From Blastochloris viridis (GTDB taxonomy: Bacteria; Pseudomonadota; Alphaproteobacteria; Rhizobiales; Xanthobacteraceae): DNA of 64,000 bases. How positions within the stretch are numbered: the stretch's first letter is position 1; every line of letters begins with the position of its first letter. Below the pieces are notes generated by a model. It was given only the letters and a program-made list of their open reading frames with translations, had not been told where the DNA came from and ran no database searches. The position numbers and the translations under genes were made by a program. The stretch spans positions 248,001-312,000 of the forward strand of contig NZ_CP012946.1 in the NCBI RefSeq assembly GCF_001402875.1, in the 5' to 3' direction. Below, piece by piece: positions 17,888 through 26,360 of the stretch.

Positions 17888-19215
17888 CACCGATATTTGC
17901 CGGGTGGGCGGCCGGCTTGGCGGAACGATCGGCAGGAACGACGAGCCGGAACGGATTGATACGGTTTCCAACTGATCAGGATGGGAGCGCGGCATTCCGG
18001 TCGCCGGAAAGCCATTCCTGATCAACGGCGTATTTGTGGGATGCGGCGGCCGGGGCGGGCATGGATCAGGCAGAAACCAAATCAATCGCGCGGCGGCAGC
18101 GCCTCGCGGAGCTGCCACGCCGGGCGGAAAACTGCGGTGGCCGAGACAGTGGCCAACGATGCTTGCCGTAGAGTCTCCTGCCTCACAAGCCGGCTAGCAA
18201 GGTGTTGGCGCCTTTGTTTTCCGCAACGGCAGAATGGCCGCGCCCTGCGGAGGTGTCCGAGCCTGAACTGTCGCACACCGCTGCGGCAAGATGCGGCCGC
18301 CGGTCGCGCTGCCACGTTCTTCATTCTCTGCCTGCGGCACCTGGGCAGGCCTTCGCGGTCTCGCTCCGACGTCCTTCGGTGAGGGCGAGGCTCGGCCTTC
18401 CGGGGGCCTTGGCGGCGGCGGGTGGAGTGGGATCCGGCACGGCGCTGGCGTCGGCGTCGCTGGCCATCACCCTGGGGCAGCAGGGGAATTATTTGCTGGT
18501 GTGTGCGGCGGGCGAGCCGGCAGCGTCCGCTGAGTCAACATGTGCTCCAACGGAAACGCCGGCTAACGACCGTGGTGCGGATGGCGCAAGGCCTGCAGGC
18601 GCCGGCGTTTGCGGCAGAATCTTAAGCACTGCCGCAGACGGCGCGGCGGCGAACGCCTCGGTGGCGGCCGGGGCCCGTTTGACTCAACGGGAATAGAAGA
18701 ATCCTCTCCCCGGTCGGCGACGGCGAGAAAACGAAAAGTAGACTGATTCTAATACCGAGACGCACCCAGTGGCCGGAACGTGTGACGGCAGGGGTTTTGG
18801 ACCGACTCGCAAAGCCGGCGGCGGGGAGGGCGCTCAATCACCGGCGCGTCCTCGGATTGGGCCGCCGCCGGTACCATCAAACGGGCGCAAATGCGTGTCA
18901 GTCCCGATAGCCCGCGGCCCGCGATTTCCAGGAGACATTTATTCTCTGGAATCCTATATGTTTACCACACTGAGTCGCGTGGCGGCGAGCGTGGGGTACG
19001 CGCCGCGGTGGTTATGCCCAGATTCTTTCGAGTCGGCCGCGTGTGGCCGGGGCGAGAGACTCGGGTTGATTGTGTCGCCGTAAAAGTTCGCGGCGGAGTC
19101 GTTGGCGTTAACCGTCTTTTAACCACGTAGACGTATCAGTTACCCGTGCCCCTTTGTGGGCGCAGAACATGACCTCAGGGCCATAGAGCCCTCAGACAGA
19201 GCTTGGAGACCGACT
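17888..19215 (+). other. 1.3-kb gene-poor region
   Basis: No open frame here has a recognisable family or good start signals. 17957-17980 holds a copy of the short dispersed motif GATACGGTTTCC...TGATC. An imperfect hairpin at 18926-18951 (TTCCAGGAGA / TTCTCTGGAA) lies in a more AT-rich stretch, 18690-19150, which presumably contains the HAMP-gene promoter. The region may hide small RNAs or the remains of lost genes; neither can be shown by reading. Confidence 0.5.
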
Positions 19216-20043
19216 ATGACTCTGACAAATCTCCGACTGACGGAAAAAATCACGCTGCTGGTGCTGGGTATTGCTCTGTTCGTCGGTGTCGCGATCGCTT
19301 CGGTTGGCGATTGGACTTTGCGTCGTGTCGGCACCGACCTGAAGCAGGCCCGCCTGTCTCACATCAATACGGCGCAGATCAGCGCCAGCGACGCCATCAC
19401 CCCTGTGGTGCGCGCGGACGGCCGCGTCGTCGGCATGCTGGTGGTGCGCGGCGGCGCCGATGAGGCGACCGTGATCAAGGCTTCGGCCGGCACCGCCGTC
19501 CCGGGCAAGGACATCATGTTCATCTCGGCCGCGGCAATGAGCGCGGACGAAGCGACCGCCCCGATCGACCAGATGCGCTCGACCCTGCTCGGCGCCACCG
19601 CCGTCATCATGGTGCTCGCCGCCATGTTCGGCCTGATCGTCGCCCGCTCGGTCACCGATCCGCTGTCCCGCCTGACCTCCGACGTGAAGCGTCTCGCCAA
19701 GGGCGACACCAACCTCAAGTTCGTCGACACCAGCCGCAAGGACGAAATCGGCGAGATGTCGCGCGCTCTGGAGACCGTTCGCGAGTCGATCATCGAACTC
19801 GGCCGCAACAAGAGCTCTGCCTCCCAGAGCCCGATGTTCTCGGGTCTTGGCATCGACTCCGCGCTGAACTCCGCCCTCGACAACCTCAGCCGCATGTTCT
19901 TCGACTTCGGCCGTGGCGTGCTGCGCGCCCTGGAGTTCGTCACCGGCGAGTTCCTGTCGGCGGGCCGCGACGTGTCCAAGGAAGTGTCCAAGACCGACGT
20001 CTACAAGAACGTCAAGGGCTTGATCGTCCCCGGCAAGGCCTGA
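19216..20043 (+). CDS. Membrane protein with a HAMP domain and no output domain
   Basis: 275 residues from the ATG at 19216, which follows TTGGAGACC. TM1 is at about 10-32 (ITLLVLGIALFVGVAIASVG). A small extracytoplasmic part follows, with a PAS/cache-like fragment (RADGRVVGMLVVRGGADEAT). TM2 is at about 120-142 (LLGATAVIMVLAAMFGLIV). A HAMP domain comes next (RSVTDPLSRLTSDVKRLAKG, then RKDEIGEMSRALETVRESI). Normally HAMP leads to a kinase, cyclase or chemoreceptor domain; here about 75 residues of amphipathic, serine-rich sequence follow and the protein ends. No partner gene is adjacent. It might transmit a signal through another protein's helix bundle, but this is inference. Confidence 0.85.
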   Translation: MTLTNLRLTEKITLLVLGIALFVGVAIASVGDWTLRRVGTDLKQARLSHINTAQISASDAITPVVRADGRVVGMLVVRGGADEATVIKASAGTAVPGKDIMFISAAAMSADEATAPIDQMRSTLLGATAVIMVLAAMFGLIVARSVTDPLSRLTSDVKRLAKGDTNLKFVDTSRKDEIGEMSRALETVRESIIELGRNKSSASQSPMFSGLGIDSALNSALDNLSRMFFDFGRGVLRALEFVTGEFLSAGRDVSKEVSKTDVYKNVKGLIVPGKA

Positions 20044-21082
20044 TCGACTGAACGGTTCTCCCAAGCTTCTGTCACCCCGTCCTCGAGCGCCCGGGCGCCC
20101 GAGGCGGGGCCGGAAGACGGGGGACAAAACGAGGCGGAGCGGAAGCTCGGCCGTCTACGACAACACCGCAGCGTGGGGTGGCGAAGGCGGAACGTGGATT
20201 TGCTGGGGGCCTATCCGGAAAGGCCGCCGTCAAGCCACGACACGCCGATCACCGCGCCACGGACGACCAGAACGACGGACCAGATCGAGCGACAACACGG
20301 CGATCGTTGCCGCGCCACTGAATGAACGGTCGAGACCACCTCAGGGTTCGCCCCCCAGGCGCCGCTGCCAAACCACCAGCCGGGTTTGTGACGGATGCCG
20401 CGAAGGACCCAAGGTGGGTGGCGAGCCGGCATCCGGCCCCACCGGGGGCAGGCTCAACGGGCGGACGCAATATCCGCCTGCCGCCGGAGATCGACGAGCG
20501 AAGGGCCTTTCCGCGCTGGGACGCGGAAGTCCGATCGGAGCAGACGGCCACGGCAGCGTGCCCGGCCAGGCATTCCGGGCCACCTCCACGAAAGCGGCAG
20601 TCGCGTCGCCACCAGGGCGGCCAGCCAGTGGGTTGGCTTTTCCTGCGGACGGCAGAGGGCCGTGTCGGGTTGAAATTGCGGGCCTTGATACGAAATCCGG
20701 CCGGTCAGGCCGGCGTTTGGTGTTTCGGTGAGTTTGTTTCCGGCTAGGGGCGTGATGTTCCGGAAACAGAATGGGCGGAAGGGTGCCCTCCGCAAGCCGG
20801 CTCAGGCCGGTGGGCGGAGAGCGAGTTCGAGAGTCACAGAGACCGCGCCGTCCTGCCGCGCCCGATGCCCGGCAGGGACCACGCGCTTCCAGGTGCCCGA
20901 CGCCAAATGAAGCGTTCGCCGTCGTCCCGGCCGAGGCTTCAGCCGAGAGCCGGGACCGTACGCAGGAGAGGCCCCGCCGGCCCCAGGCGCCAGCCCGGCC
21001 ACCAGCCGCCGCGCGTCGGCTTGGCCGAAGGACGGCACCGGCACGGTACTAAAATCCGGCCACTGTGCCGGCGGCGTGTGCC
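20044..21082. other. 1.0-kb gene-poor region after the HAMP gene
   Basis: No supported gene. A hairpin at 20075-20109 (CCCCG-CCTCG paired with CGAGG-CGGGG) follows the HAMP stop and may be its 3' end. A smaller CCGGCC/GGCCGG stem at about 20697-20713 is followed by a T/G-rich stretch. The rest has no repeat, RNA or coding pattern that I recognise. On the minus strand the COG0523 gene ends at 21083. Confidence 0.5.
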
Positions 21083-22201
21083 TTAAAAAAAGCGCAAGCC
21101 GGGGACCGCAAGCGGATTGGTGGTGAGCGCCGCTGCGTCCGGCGTGTCGATCTGCGGCGTGCCGAGAAATGCCGAAAACAGCCGCCGAACCACAGCGGCG
21201 TCGAGGTCGCGCGCGATCAGCACCAGCCGGGTGCGGTCGTCGCCGTCCGGCCATGCCGGCAGTTCCACTGGCGGATGGACGATGTGCTGCACGCCGTGCA
21301 CAACCACCGGCCGGTCGGGGTGCTCGGCCAGCTTTACCACCCCCTTGAACCGCAGCAGATTGGGGCCGTGGGCGGCGCGCAGCAGATCAAGGAAGCCCTC
21401 GAACGCAGCAGTGGAAATCGCCTGCTCGGCGGTGACGGTGAAGGCCCGGATGCGCTCGTCGTGACGATTGGTGTCGCTGCCGCCGTCGCGGGCCTCGGCC
21501 GCCGCGACGGCGTCGGCTGACAGCCACTCGGCAAGGCGCAAGGCGCGGCCGTCGCCAGCGTGAGCTGGGTCGAACCCGGCGCCGAGCAGCGCGGCGGTGA
21601 GATTGCTCTGCGCCGAATCGACGCGCGATGCCGCCGGCGCCAGCCGATCGAGCCGCGTCGCGAGCGCCGCGGCTGCAGTGCCGTTCGGTCCGCCCTCGAC
21701 GAGGTCGGTCTTGGTCAGCACGATGCGGTCGGCGATCGCGACCTGTTTGACCGCCTCGGGGTGGGCGTCGAGCGTGGCGGCGCCGTTGACGGCATCGACC
21801 ATGGTGATGACCCCGGCGATGCGGAACCGCAGCGACAGATAGGGATGGGCGAGCACGGACAGCAGCACCGGCGCCGGGTCGGCGAGGCCGGTGGTTTCGA
21901 TCACCACGCGACCGATCTGCGGGCTACGGCCGTTGTCGATGCGCCGCAGCAGGTCCTCCAGCGCGCCGACCAGTTCGCCGCGAACCGAGCAGCACAGGCA
22001 GCCGGACGACAGCATCACCACGCCGTCGTCGACATGCTCGACCAAAAGATGGTCGATCGCGACCTCGCCGAACTCGTTGATCAGCACCGCGGTGTCGGCG
22101 AGAGCGGGGTCGCGAAGCAGGCGGTTGAGCAGCGTCGTCTTGCCGGCACCGAGAAATCCGGTGAGCACGGTGAGCGGGAGCGGCGCGGGCGGGTTCGTCA
22201 T
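21083..22201 (-). CDS. COG0523 (CobW/ZNG1-like) metal-chaperone GTPase
   Basis: 372 residues from the ATG at 22201; an open frame continues further upstream but the family N-terminus begins here. G3E-family P-loop TGFLGAGKTTLL at residues 14-25. INEFGEVAID near 41-50. The metal-binding CxCC in SSGCLCCSV (Cys68, Cys70, Cys71). Guanine-specificity motif TKTDLV. A C-terminal CobW domain contains RFKGVVKLAEHPDRPVVVHG. Family members deliver Zn, Co or other metals to client enzymes. No His-rich loop is present and no Zur box could be recognised, so the metal is unassigned. It lies 247 bases downstream of dacA on the same strand. Confidence 0.9.
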   Translation of the reverse strand: MTNPPAPLPLTVLTGFLGAGKTTLLNRLLRDPALADTAVLINEFGEVAIDHLLVEHVDDGVVMLSSGCLCCSVRGELVGALEDLLRRIDNGRSPQIGRVVIETTGLADPAPVLLSVLAHPYLSLRFRIAGVITMVDAVNGAATLDAHPEAVKQVAIADRIVLTKTDLVEGGPNGTAAAALATRLDRLAPAASRVDSAQSNLTAALLGAGFDPAHAGDGRALRLAEWLSADAVAAAEARDGGSDTNRHDERIRAFTVTAEQAISTAAFEGFLDLLRAAHGPNLLRFKGVVKLAEHPDRPVVVHGVQHIVHPPVELPAWPDGDDRTRLVLIARDLDAAVVRRLFSAFLGTPQIDTPDAAALTTNPLAVPGLRFF

Positions 22202-22448
22202 CGAAGGCCTCAATACGGCGTGGCTACGACGTTTGACAGGGCCTGACCCCCGTTTTGGCCCCGCCACCACCGGCGCCCAGGCCGCTGAGTCAAGGTCCGG
22301 TCGCCGTCGCCTCGAAAACAAGATGTCAAATTCGGCGCCAGCCGAGGTTGGGGGCTGTCGCCGGAGGGGCCAGGCTCCCCAAACCAGCCGCGGCTCCGAT
22401 GATCGAGGCGGCGGTGGCGCTGTGGCCGGGCCGAGACGGCTGAGGCCG

Positions 22449-23774
22449 CTAGAACCGCGGCCGCGGCGGTGGCAACGGCACCGTCGCGCCGACGGATGCG
22501 GGCGCATAGGCGTTTCCGCCGGAAGGCGAACTGACGGCGCCGGCGCTGGAGCCAAGCCCGCGGCCGCCGGCGACGCCGGCGGTCACCGGGATGGCGGTTG
22601 GCGCGATCCGGCGGGGCACCGCGACCTGAACCGCACCGCCGCTGCCGCCAGGGGCGATTCCGGCCAGCAGGGTGTCGCCGCGCGCCGGCCCGAGATAGAC
22701 CGGAACGGCATCGCCGAGCACCACCGGGCCGAGCAGGCTGGGACGGGCGGCGGCGGTTTGCGACGGGGTGGGCCGGTCAACGCGCACCGCGGCGTAGATG
22801 CCGTCCGGGTCCGAATTGCTCGCCGCTGCGGCGGGCCCGTCGTCATCGTTCTCCGTCGCGCGCTTTCGGCCCTTGCCGCACACCACGTCGCGCATGTCGC
22901 CCGGCTCGCTGGCGACATTGTCGAGCTGGTCGAGCCGGGGCGGGGACGACGCGAAGAAACTGAAGCTCGGCTGGAAGCCGCGTTCGAACAGCGCCGCCGC
23001 GGTCTCGTTGCGGTCGTTGGCGGTGGCGCCGCCGAACACCACCGCGATCAGGCGCCTGCCGCCGCGGGTCGCGGTCGCGACCACGTTGAAGCCGGAGGCG
23101 CAAATGAAGCCGGTCTTCATCCCGTCGGCGCCGTCGTAGCGATGCAGCAGCCCGTTGTGGTTGCGCATCTTGATCTTGCCGAGTTTGATCGCCGGCAGGC
23201 GGAACAGCGCCTCGGCCTCGGGGAAGTCGCGAATCAGCGCGCGCGCCAGCACGGCCATGTCGCGCGCGGTGGTGAATTGCTCGGGGTTGGGCAGGCCGTG
23301 CGGATTGGCAAAGTGCGATCCGGTCATGCCAAGCCGCTGGGCGTGGGCGTTCATCTGCGCGGCGAAGCCCTCGACCGAGCCGCCGAGGTTCTCGGCGATG
23401 GTGACGGCGACGTCGTTGGCCGACTTCACCATCAGCATGCGCAGAGCATTCTCCAGCGTCAGTTGAGTGCCGGCCTTGAACCCCATCTTGGAGGGATCCT
23501 GCGCCTCGGCATTGGCGGAGAAGGTGATCAGCGTCTCAGGCCGAACGTGCCCGGCCCGCATTTCCGACAACGCGACATACGTGGTCATCAGCTTGGTCAC
23601 CGAGGCGGGGTACCACGGCCGGCCGGCCTCGCGCTGAAACAGCACCTCGCCGCTGTGGGCATCGACCAGCAGCGTCGGCGCGGCGGTCGCCTGTGTCGCC
23701 ACCGCCACCGCCAAACCGAGCCCGGCGAGGCCGCGGCGCCACACCGCCGAATCAAACCAAACCGTCGGCAACAC
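22449..23774 (-). CDS. D-alanyl-D-alanine carboxypeptidase, peptidase S11
   Basis: 441 residues. A signal peptide ends near residue 31 (GLAVAVATQATA). The three active-site motifs of penicillin-binding carboxypeptidases are present: SVTK (Ser58-Lys61), SAN (118-120) and KTG (220-222). The catalytic domain ends near residue 265. A long C-terminal extension of about 170 residues is low-complexity, rich in Ala/Pro/Gly and ending PLPPPRPRF; it contains an acidic patch (ATENDDDG). There is no PBP5 C-terminal membrane amphipath that I can identify. It trims the terminal D-Ala of peptidoglycan pentapeptides in the periplasm. The IS630 copy sits about 340 bases upstream. Confidence 0.92.
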   Translation of the reverse strand: MLPTVWFDSAVWRRGLAGLGLAVAVATQATAAPTLLVDAHSGEVLFQREAGRPWYPASVTKLMTTYVALSEMRAGHVRPETLITFSANAEAQDPSKMGFKAGTQLTLENALRMLMVKSANDVAVTIAENLGGSVEGFAAQMNAHAQRLGMTGSHFANPHGLPNPEQFTTARDMAVLARALIRDFPEAEALFRLPAIKLGKIKMRNHNGLLHRYDGADGMKTGFICASGFNVVATATRGGRRLIAVVFGGATANDRNETAAALFERGFQPSFSFFASSPPRLDQLDNVASEPGDMRDVVCGKGRKRATENDDDGPAAAASNSDPDGIYAAVRVDRPTPSQTAAARPSLLGPVVLGDAVPVYLGPARGDTLLAGIAPGGSGGAVQVAVPRRIAPTAIPVTAGVAGGRGLGSSAGAVSSPSGGNAYAPASVGATVPLPPPRPRF

Positions 23775-24112
23775 CCGACCCCCGTGCTGACTTGGGACCC
23801 ATCGGGCCTCGGGCCCTCAAGATCCACGCCTCGCCGCAACTCCCAAACGGAAAACGGCTCCGGGCGAGAAAAGCCGAACCCGGCATAGGTTGGCGGATCA
23901 CCGCATGCCACCGGAGACCCGCGCAGGCCCGTTTTGCGACACGCTGTTCTAGCCCATTGGCGATGCCGAGCAAACCACCTCGCCGGCTGCAACGTTTCAC
24001 CTGGCGATTCGGTTCGTGCCCGACGTTGGGCCCGCGCGGCTGCGCCCGACGCAGCGCCGGCGCAGACCGGACCATCCGGGATGTCCGCAGACGCCGCAGC
24101 AACGGGTTGCTA
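23775..24112. other. 338-bp intergenic region between dacA and the IS630 element
   Basis: Should contain the dacA promoter on the minus strand. I see no gene, RNA or repeat, apart from the TA target dinucleotide at 24111-24112 that abuts the insertion sequence. Confidence 0.5.
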
Positions 24113-25246
24113 GTGGATTGACGCATTCGGAGGATTCCCGAGTGCGGAGATTTGGTTCATGCTCTGGGCATGAGAGCAGGCATTGTTGTTGACGTCACGC
24201 CCGAGGACCGCACGCGCCTTGATTGGATCGTCGGGGATCACAACAGTTCGCAGAAGCACGCGGCTCGCGCCCGGGTCATCATCGCCACCGCCGACGGCTG
24301 CGGCACGATGGAGATCGTGCGCCAATCCGGACTGTCGAAGCCGGTCGTCTGGCGCTGGCAGGAGCGCTTCATGCGCGAGGGCGTCGATGGTCTGCTGCGC
24401 GACAAGACACGCCCGCCGGGCAAGCCTGCGTTGGCTCAAGAGCTCGTCAAACGCATCGTCGATTTGACGCTCGGCGAACCGCCGGGCGAGACCACCCATT
24501 GGACGGGCCGGGCCATGGCCGAGGCCGCCGGCGTCAGCCTGCGTTCGGTCCAGCGGGTATGGACGGCGCATGGCCTGACGCCGCATCGCGTGCGGACGTT
24601 CAAGCTGTCTAAGGACAAGCACTTCGTCGAAAAGTTCACCGACGTCGTCGGCCTTTACATCGACCCGCCAGCGCATGCGATCGTGCTTTCGCTCGACGAG
24701 AAGTCGCAAATCCAGGCCCTCGACCGCACCCAGCCGGGATTGCCGATGAAGAAAGGGCGCGCCGGCACCATGACCCATGATTACAAGCGCCACGGCACGA
24801 CAACCCTGTTTGCGGCGCTCGACATTCTCGAAGGCAAGGTGATCGGGCGCTGCATGCAGCGCCACCGGCATCAGGAGTTCATTCGCTTCTTGAACGCGAT
24901 CGAAGCGAACATCCCGGCCGGCAAGATCGTCCATGTCATCCTCGACAATTATGCGACCCACAAGCATCCCAAGGTCATGCGATGGCTCCTCCGGCATCCG
25001 CGGTTCACGTTCCACTTCACGCCGACATCGTGTTCGTGGATCAATGCCGTCGAAGGGTTCTTTGCCACGCTCACCAAGCGTCGGCTGAAGCGCGGCGTTT
25101 TCAACTCGATCACCGACCTGCAGGCCGCCATCAACCGGTTCCTCGACGACCACAACGAAAAACCGAAGCCATTCGTCTGGAAAGCCAATCCCGACCGCGT
25201 CCTCGCCGCTATCAAGCGCGGGAAGCAAGCGTTAGAGTCAATCCAC
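24113..25246 (+). mobile_element. IS630-family insertion sequence, apparently intact
   Basis: 1134 bp between perfect terminal inverted repeats GTGGATTGAC (24113-24122) and GTCAATCCAC (25237-25246). TA dinucleotides flank it at 24111-24112 and 25247-25248, the target duplication expected of IS630/Tc1-mariner elements. It carries one transposase gene on the plus strand. It is inserted between dacA and the DMT-transporter gene and interrupts no recognisable gene. The pristine ends and open frame suggest a recent arrival. Confidence 0.93.
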
Positions 25247-25249
25247 TAG
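24170..25249 (+). CDS. IS630-family transposase
   Basis: 359 residues. N-terminal winged-helix/HTH part (GTMEIVRQSGLSKPVVWRWQ), a second HTH (MAEAAGVSLRSVQRVW), then a DDE/RNase H-fold domain with Asp176 in LSLDEKSQIQ, Asp259 in HVILDNYATHKHP and Glu295 in SWINAVEGFF. All three catalytic acids are present and no frameshift is seen, so it looks functional. The ATG at 24170 was preferred over an upstream TTG. The last sense codon ends at the inverted repeat; the stop TAG is made of the TA target duplication plus the next genomic G, so termination depends on the insertion site. Confidence 0.95.
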   Translation: MRAGIVVDVTPEDRTRLDWIVGDHNSSQKHAARARVIIATADGCGTMEIVRQSGLSKPVVWRWQERFMREGVDGLLRDKTRPPGKPALAQELVKRIVDLTLGEPPGETTHWTGRAMAEAAGVSLRSVQRVWTAHGLTPHRVRTFKLSKDKHFVEKFTDVVGLYIDPPAHAIVLSLDEKSQIQALDRTQPGLPMKKGRAGTMTHDYKRHGTTTLFAALDILEGKVIGRCMQRHRHQEFIRFLNAIEANIPAGKIVHVILDNYATHKHPKVMRWLLRHPRFTFHFTPTSCSWINAVEGFFATLTKRRLKRGVFNSITDLQAAINRFLDDHNEKPKPFVWKANPDRVLAAIKRGKQALESIH

Positions 25250-25407
25250 AGTATCGGCGTTCCGATTGCACCGCGCGGGCGCTCCAAGCTCGGGCACTCC
25301 AAGCCGGGGAGTCATCGCAATCACTGCTGCAACACCGCTATCTGCTTTTGCGGAGATTGCTCCAATACCCCTATTGCGGCGACAGCGCGGCGGGACCGAA
25401 GGGCGTT

Positions 25408-26304
25408 ATGACGGTTGAACTGCTGTGGATTCCGGTCACGCTGGTGGCCTCCGTCGCCCAGACCGCCCGCAACGCCCTGCAGAAGAACCTCACCGCGACG
25501 CTCGGCACGGTCGGCGCCACCCATGTCCGGTTCCTCTATGGCCTGCCGTTCGCCGTGGTGTTCCTCGCCGCAATCGCCGGGGCGACCGGGCAGGTGCCGC
25601 CGCTGCCCGGCCCGGCGGCACTGGCGTTGACGGCGTGCGGCGCGCTTGCCCAGATCGGCGGCACCGCCCTGATGCTGGCGGCGATGCGGGCGCGCTCGTT
25701 CGCAGTCACCATCGCCATGCTGAAAACCGAGCCGGTGCTGGTGGCGGTGGCCGGGTTCGCCGTGCTCGGTGAACGGCCGAGCCTTGGCGCCGCCGTCGGC
25801 ATCGCGGTGGCGACGCTCGGCGTCGTTCTGGTGTCGCTGGCGCGCCCGGCGGGAGAAAAGACCCAGGCCGACCTGCGCTCGATCGGGTTTGGCCTCCTCG
25901 CCGGTGGGCTGTTTGCGGTGTCGGCGGTGGGGTTCCGCGGCGCCATCCTGGCGCTGCCGCCGGTGCCGCCGCTGTTGGCGGCATCGACCATCCTGGTGAC
26001 GACGCTGTTCATCCAGACCGTGGTGCTGAGCCTATGGCTCGCGGCCACCGACCGTGCCGCCCTGGTCGCAACGCTGAAGGCGTGGCGGCCCTCGGTCACC
26101 GCCGGCTTCTCCGGCGCGTTCGCCTCGCAATTGTGGTTCCTCGGCTTCGCGCTGACCACCGCGGCCAACGTTCGCACCCTCGCTTTGGTCGAGGTGGTGA
26201 TGGCGCAGGTGGTGTCCGGCCGGCTGAAGGAGGCGGTGGCGCCGCGCGAACTGGCGGGAATGGCGCTGATTCTGATCGGCGTCGCCGCGCTGCTGCTGCA
26301 CTGA
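25408..26304 (+). CDS. DMT-superfamily (EamA) transporter
   Basis: 298 residues from the ATG at 25408. Ten hydrophobic segments in two EamA halves are suggested by runs such as VRFLYGLPFAVVFLAAIAG, LALTACGALAQIGGTALMLA, PSLGAAVGIAVATLGVVLVS, FGLLAGGLFAVSAVGFRGAI and ELAGMALILIGVAALLLH. The first half shows the conserved MLKTEPVLVAVAGFAVLGER block; the second shows the matching LVEVVMAQVVSGRLKE. Drug/metabolite exporters of this group handle amino acids, nucleotides or small toxic compounds; the substrate here is not predictable. The gene starts 159 bases after the IS630 element, so its expression may be affected by the insertion. Confidence 0.9.
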   Translation: MTVELLWIPVTLVASVAQTARNALQKNLTATLGTVGATHVRFLYGLPFAVVFLAAIAGATGQVPPLPGPAALALTACGALAQIGGTALMLAAMRARSFAVTIAMLKTEPVLVAVAGFAVLGERPSLGAAVGIAVATLGVVLVSLARPAGEKTQADLRSIGFGLLAGGLFAVSAVGFRGAILALPPVPPLLAASTILVTTLFIQTVVLSLWLAATDRAALVATLKAWRPSVTAGFSGAFASQLWFLGFALTTAANVRTLALVEVVMAQVVSGRLKEAVAPRELAGMALILIGVAALLLH

Positions 26305-26360
26305 ATTTGCAGGTTCCGGCGGATCGCTCCTGCGATCCCTGGCGTGCGGCTACGCCGCGA

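Noticed and set aside
17981..18696. Overlapping small frames in the 1.3-kb gap
   Set aside because: No good ribosome binding sites, no family resemblance, Arg/Ala-rich composition typical of random high-GC frames.
20249..20910. Several frames of 60-141 residues in the gap after the HAMP gene
   Set aside because: They overlap one another on both strands and none shows protein-like composition.
21891..23888. 665-residue plus-strand frame opposite the COG0523 and dacA genes
   Set aside because: Antisense to two genes with complete active-site motifs.
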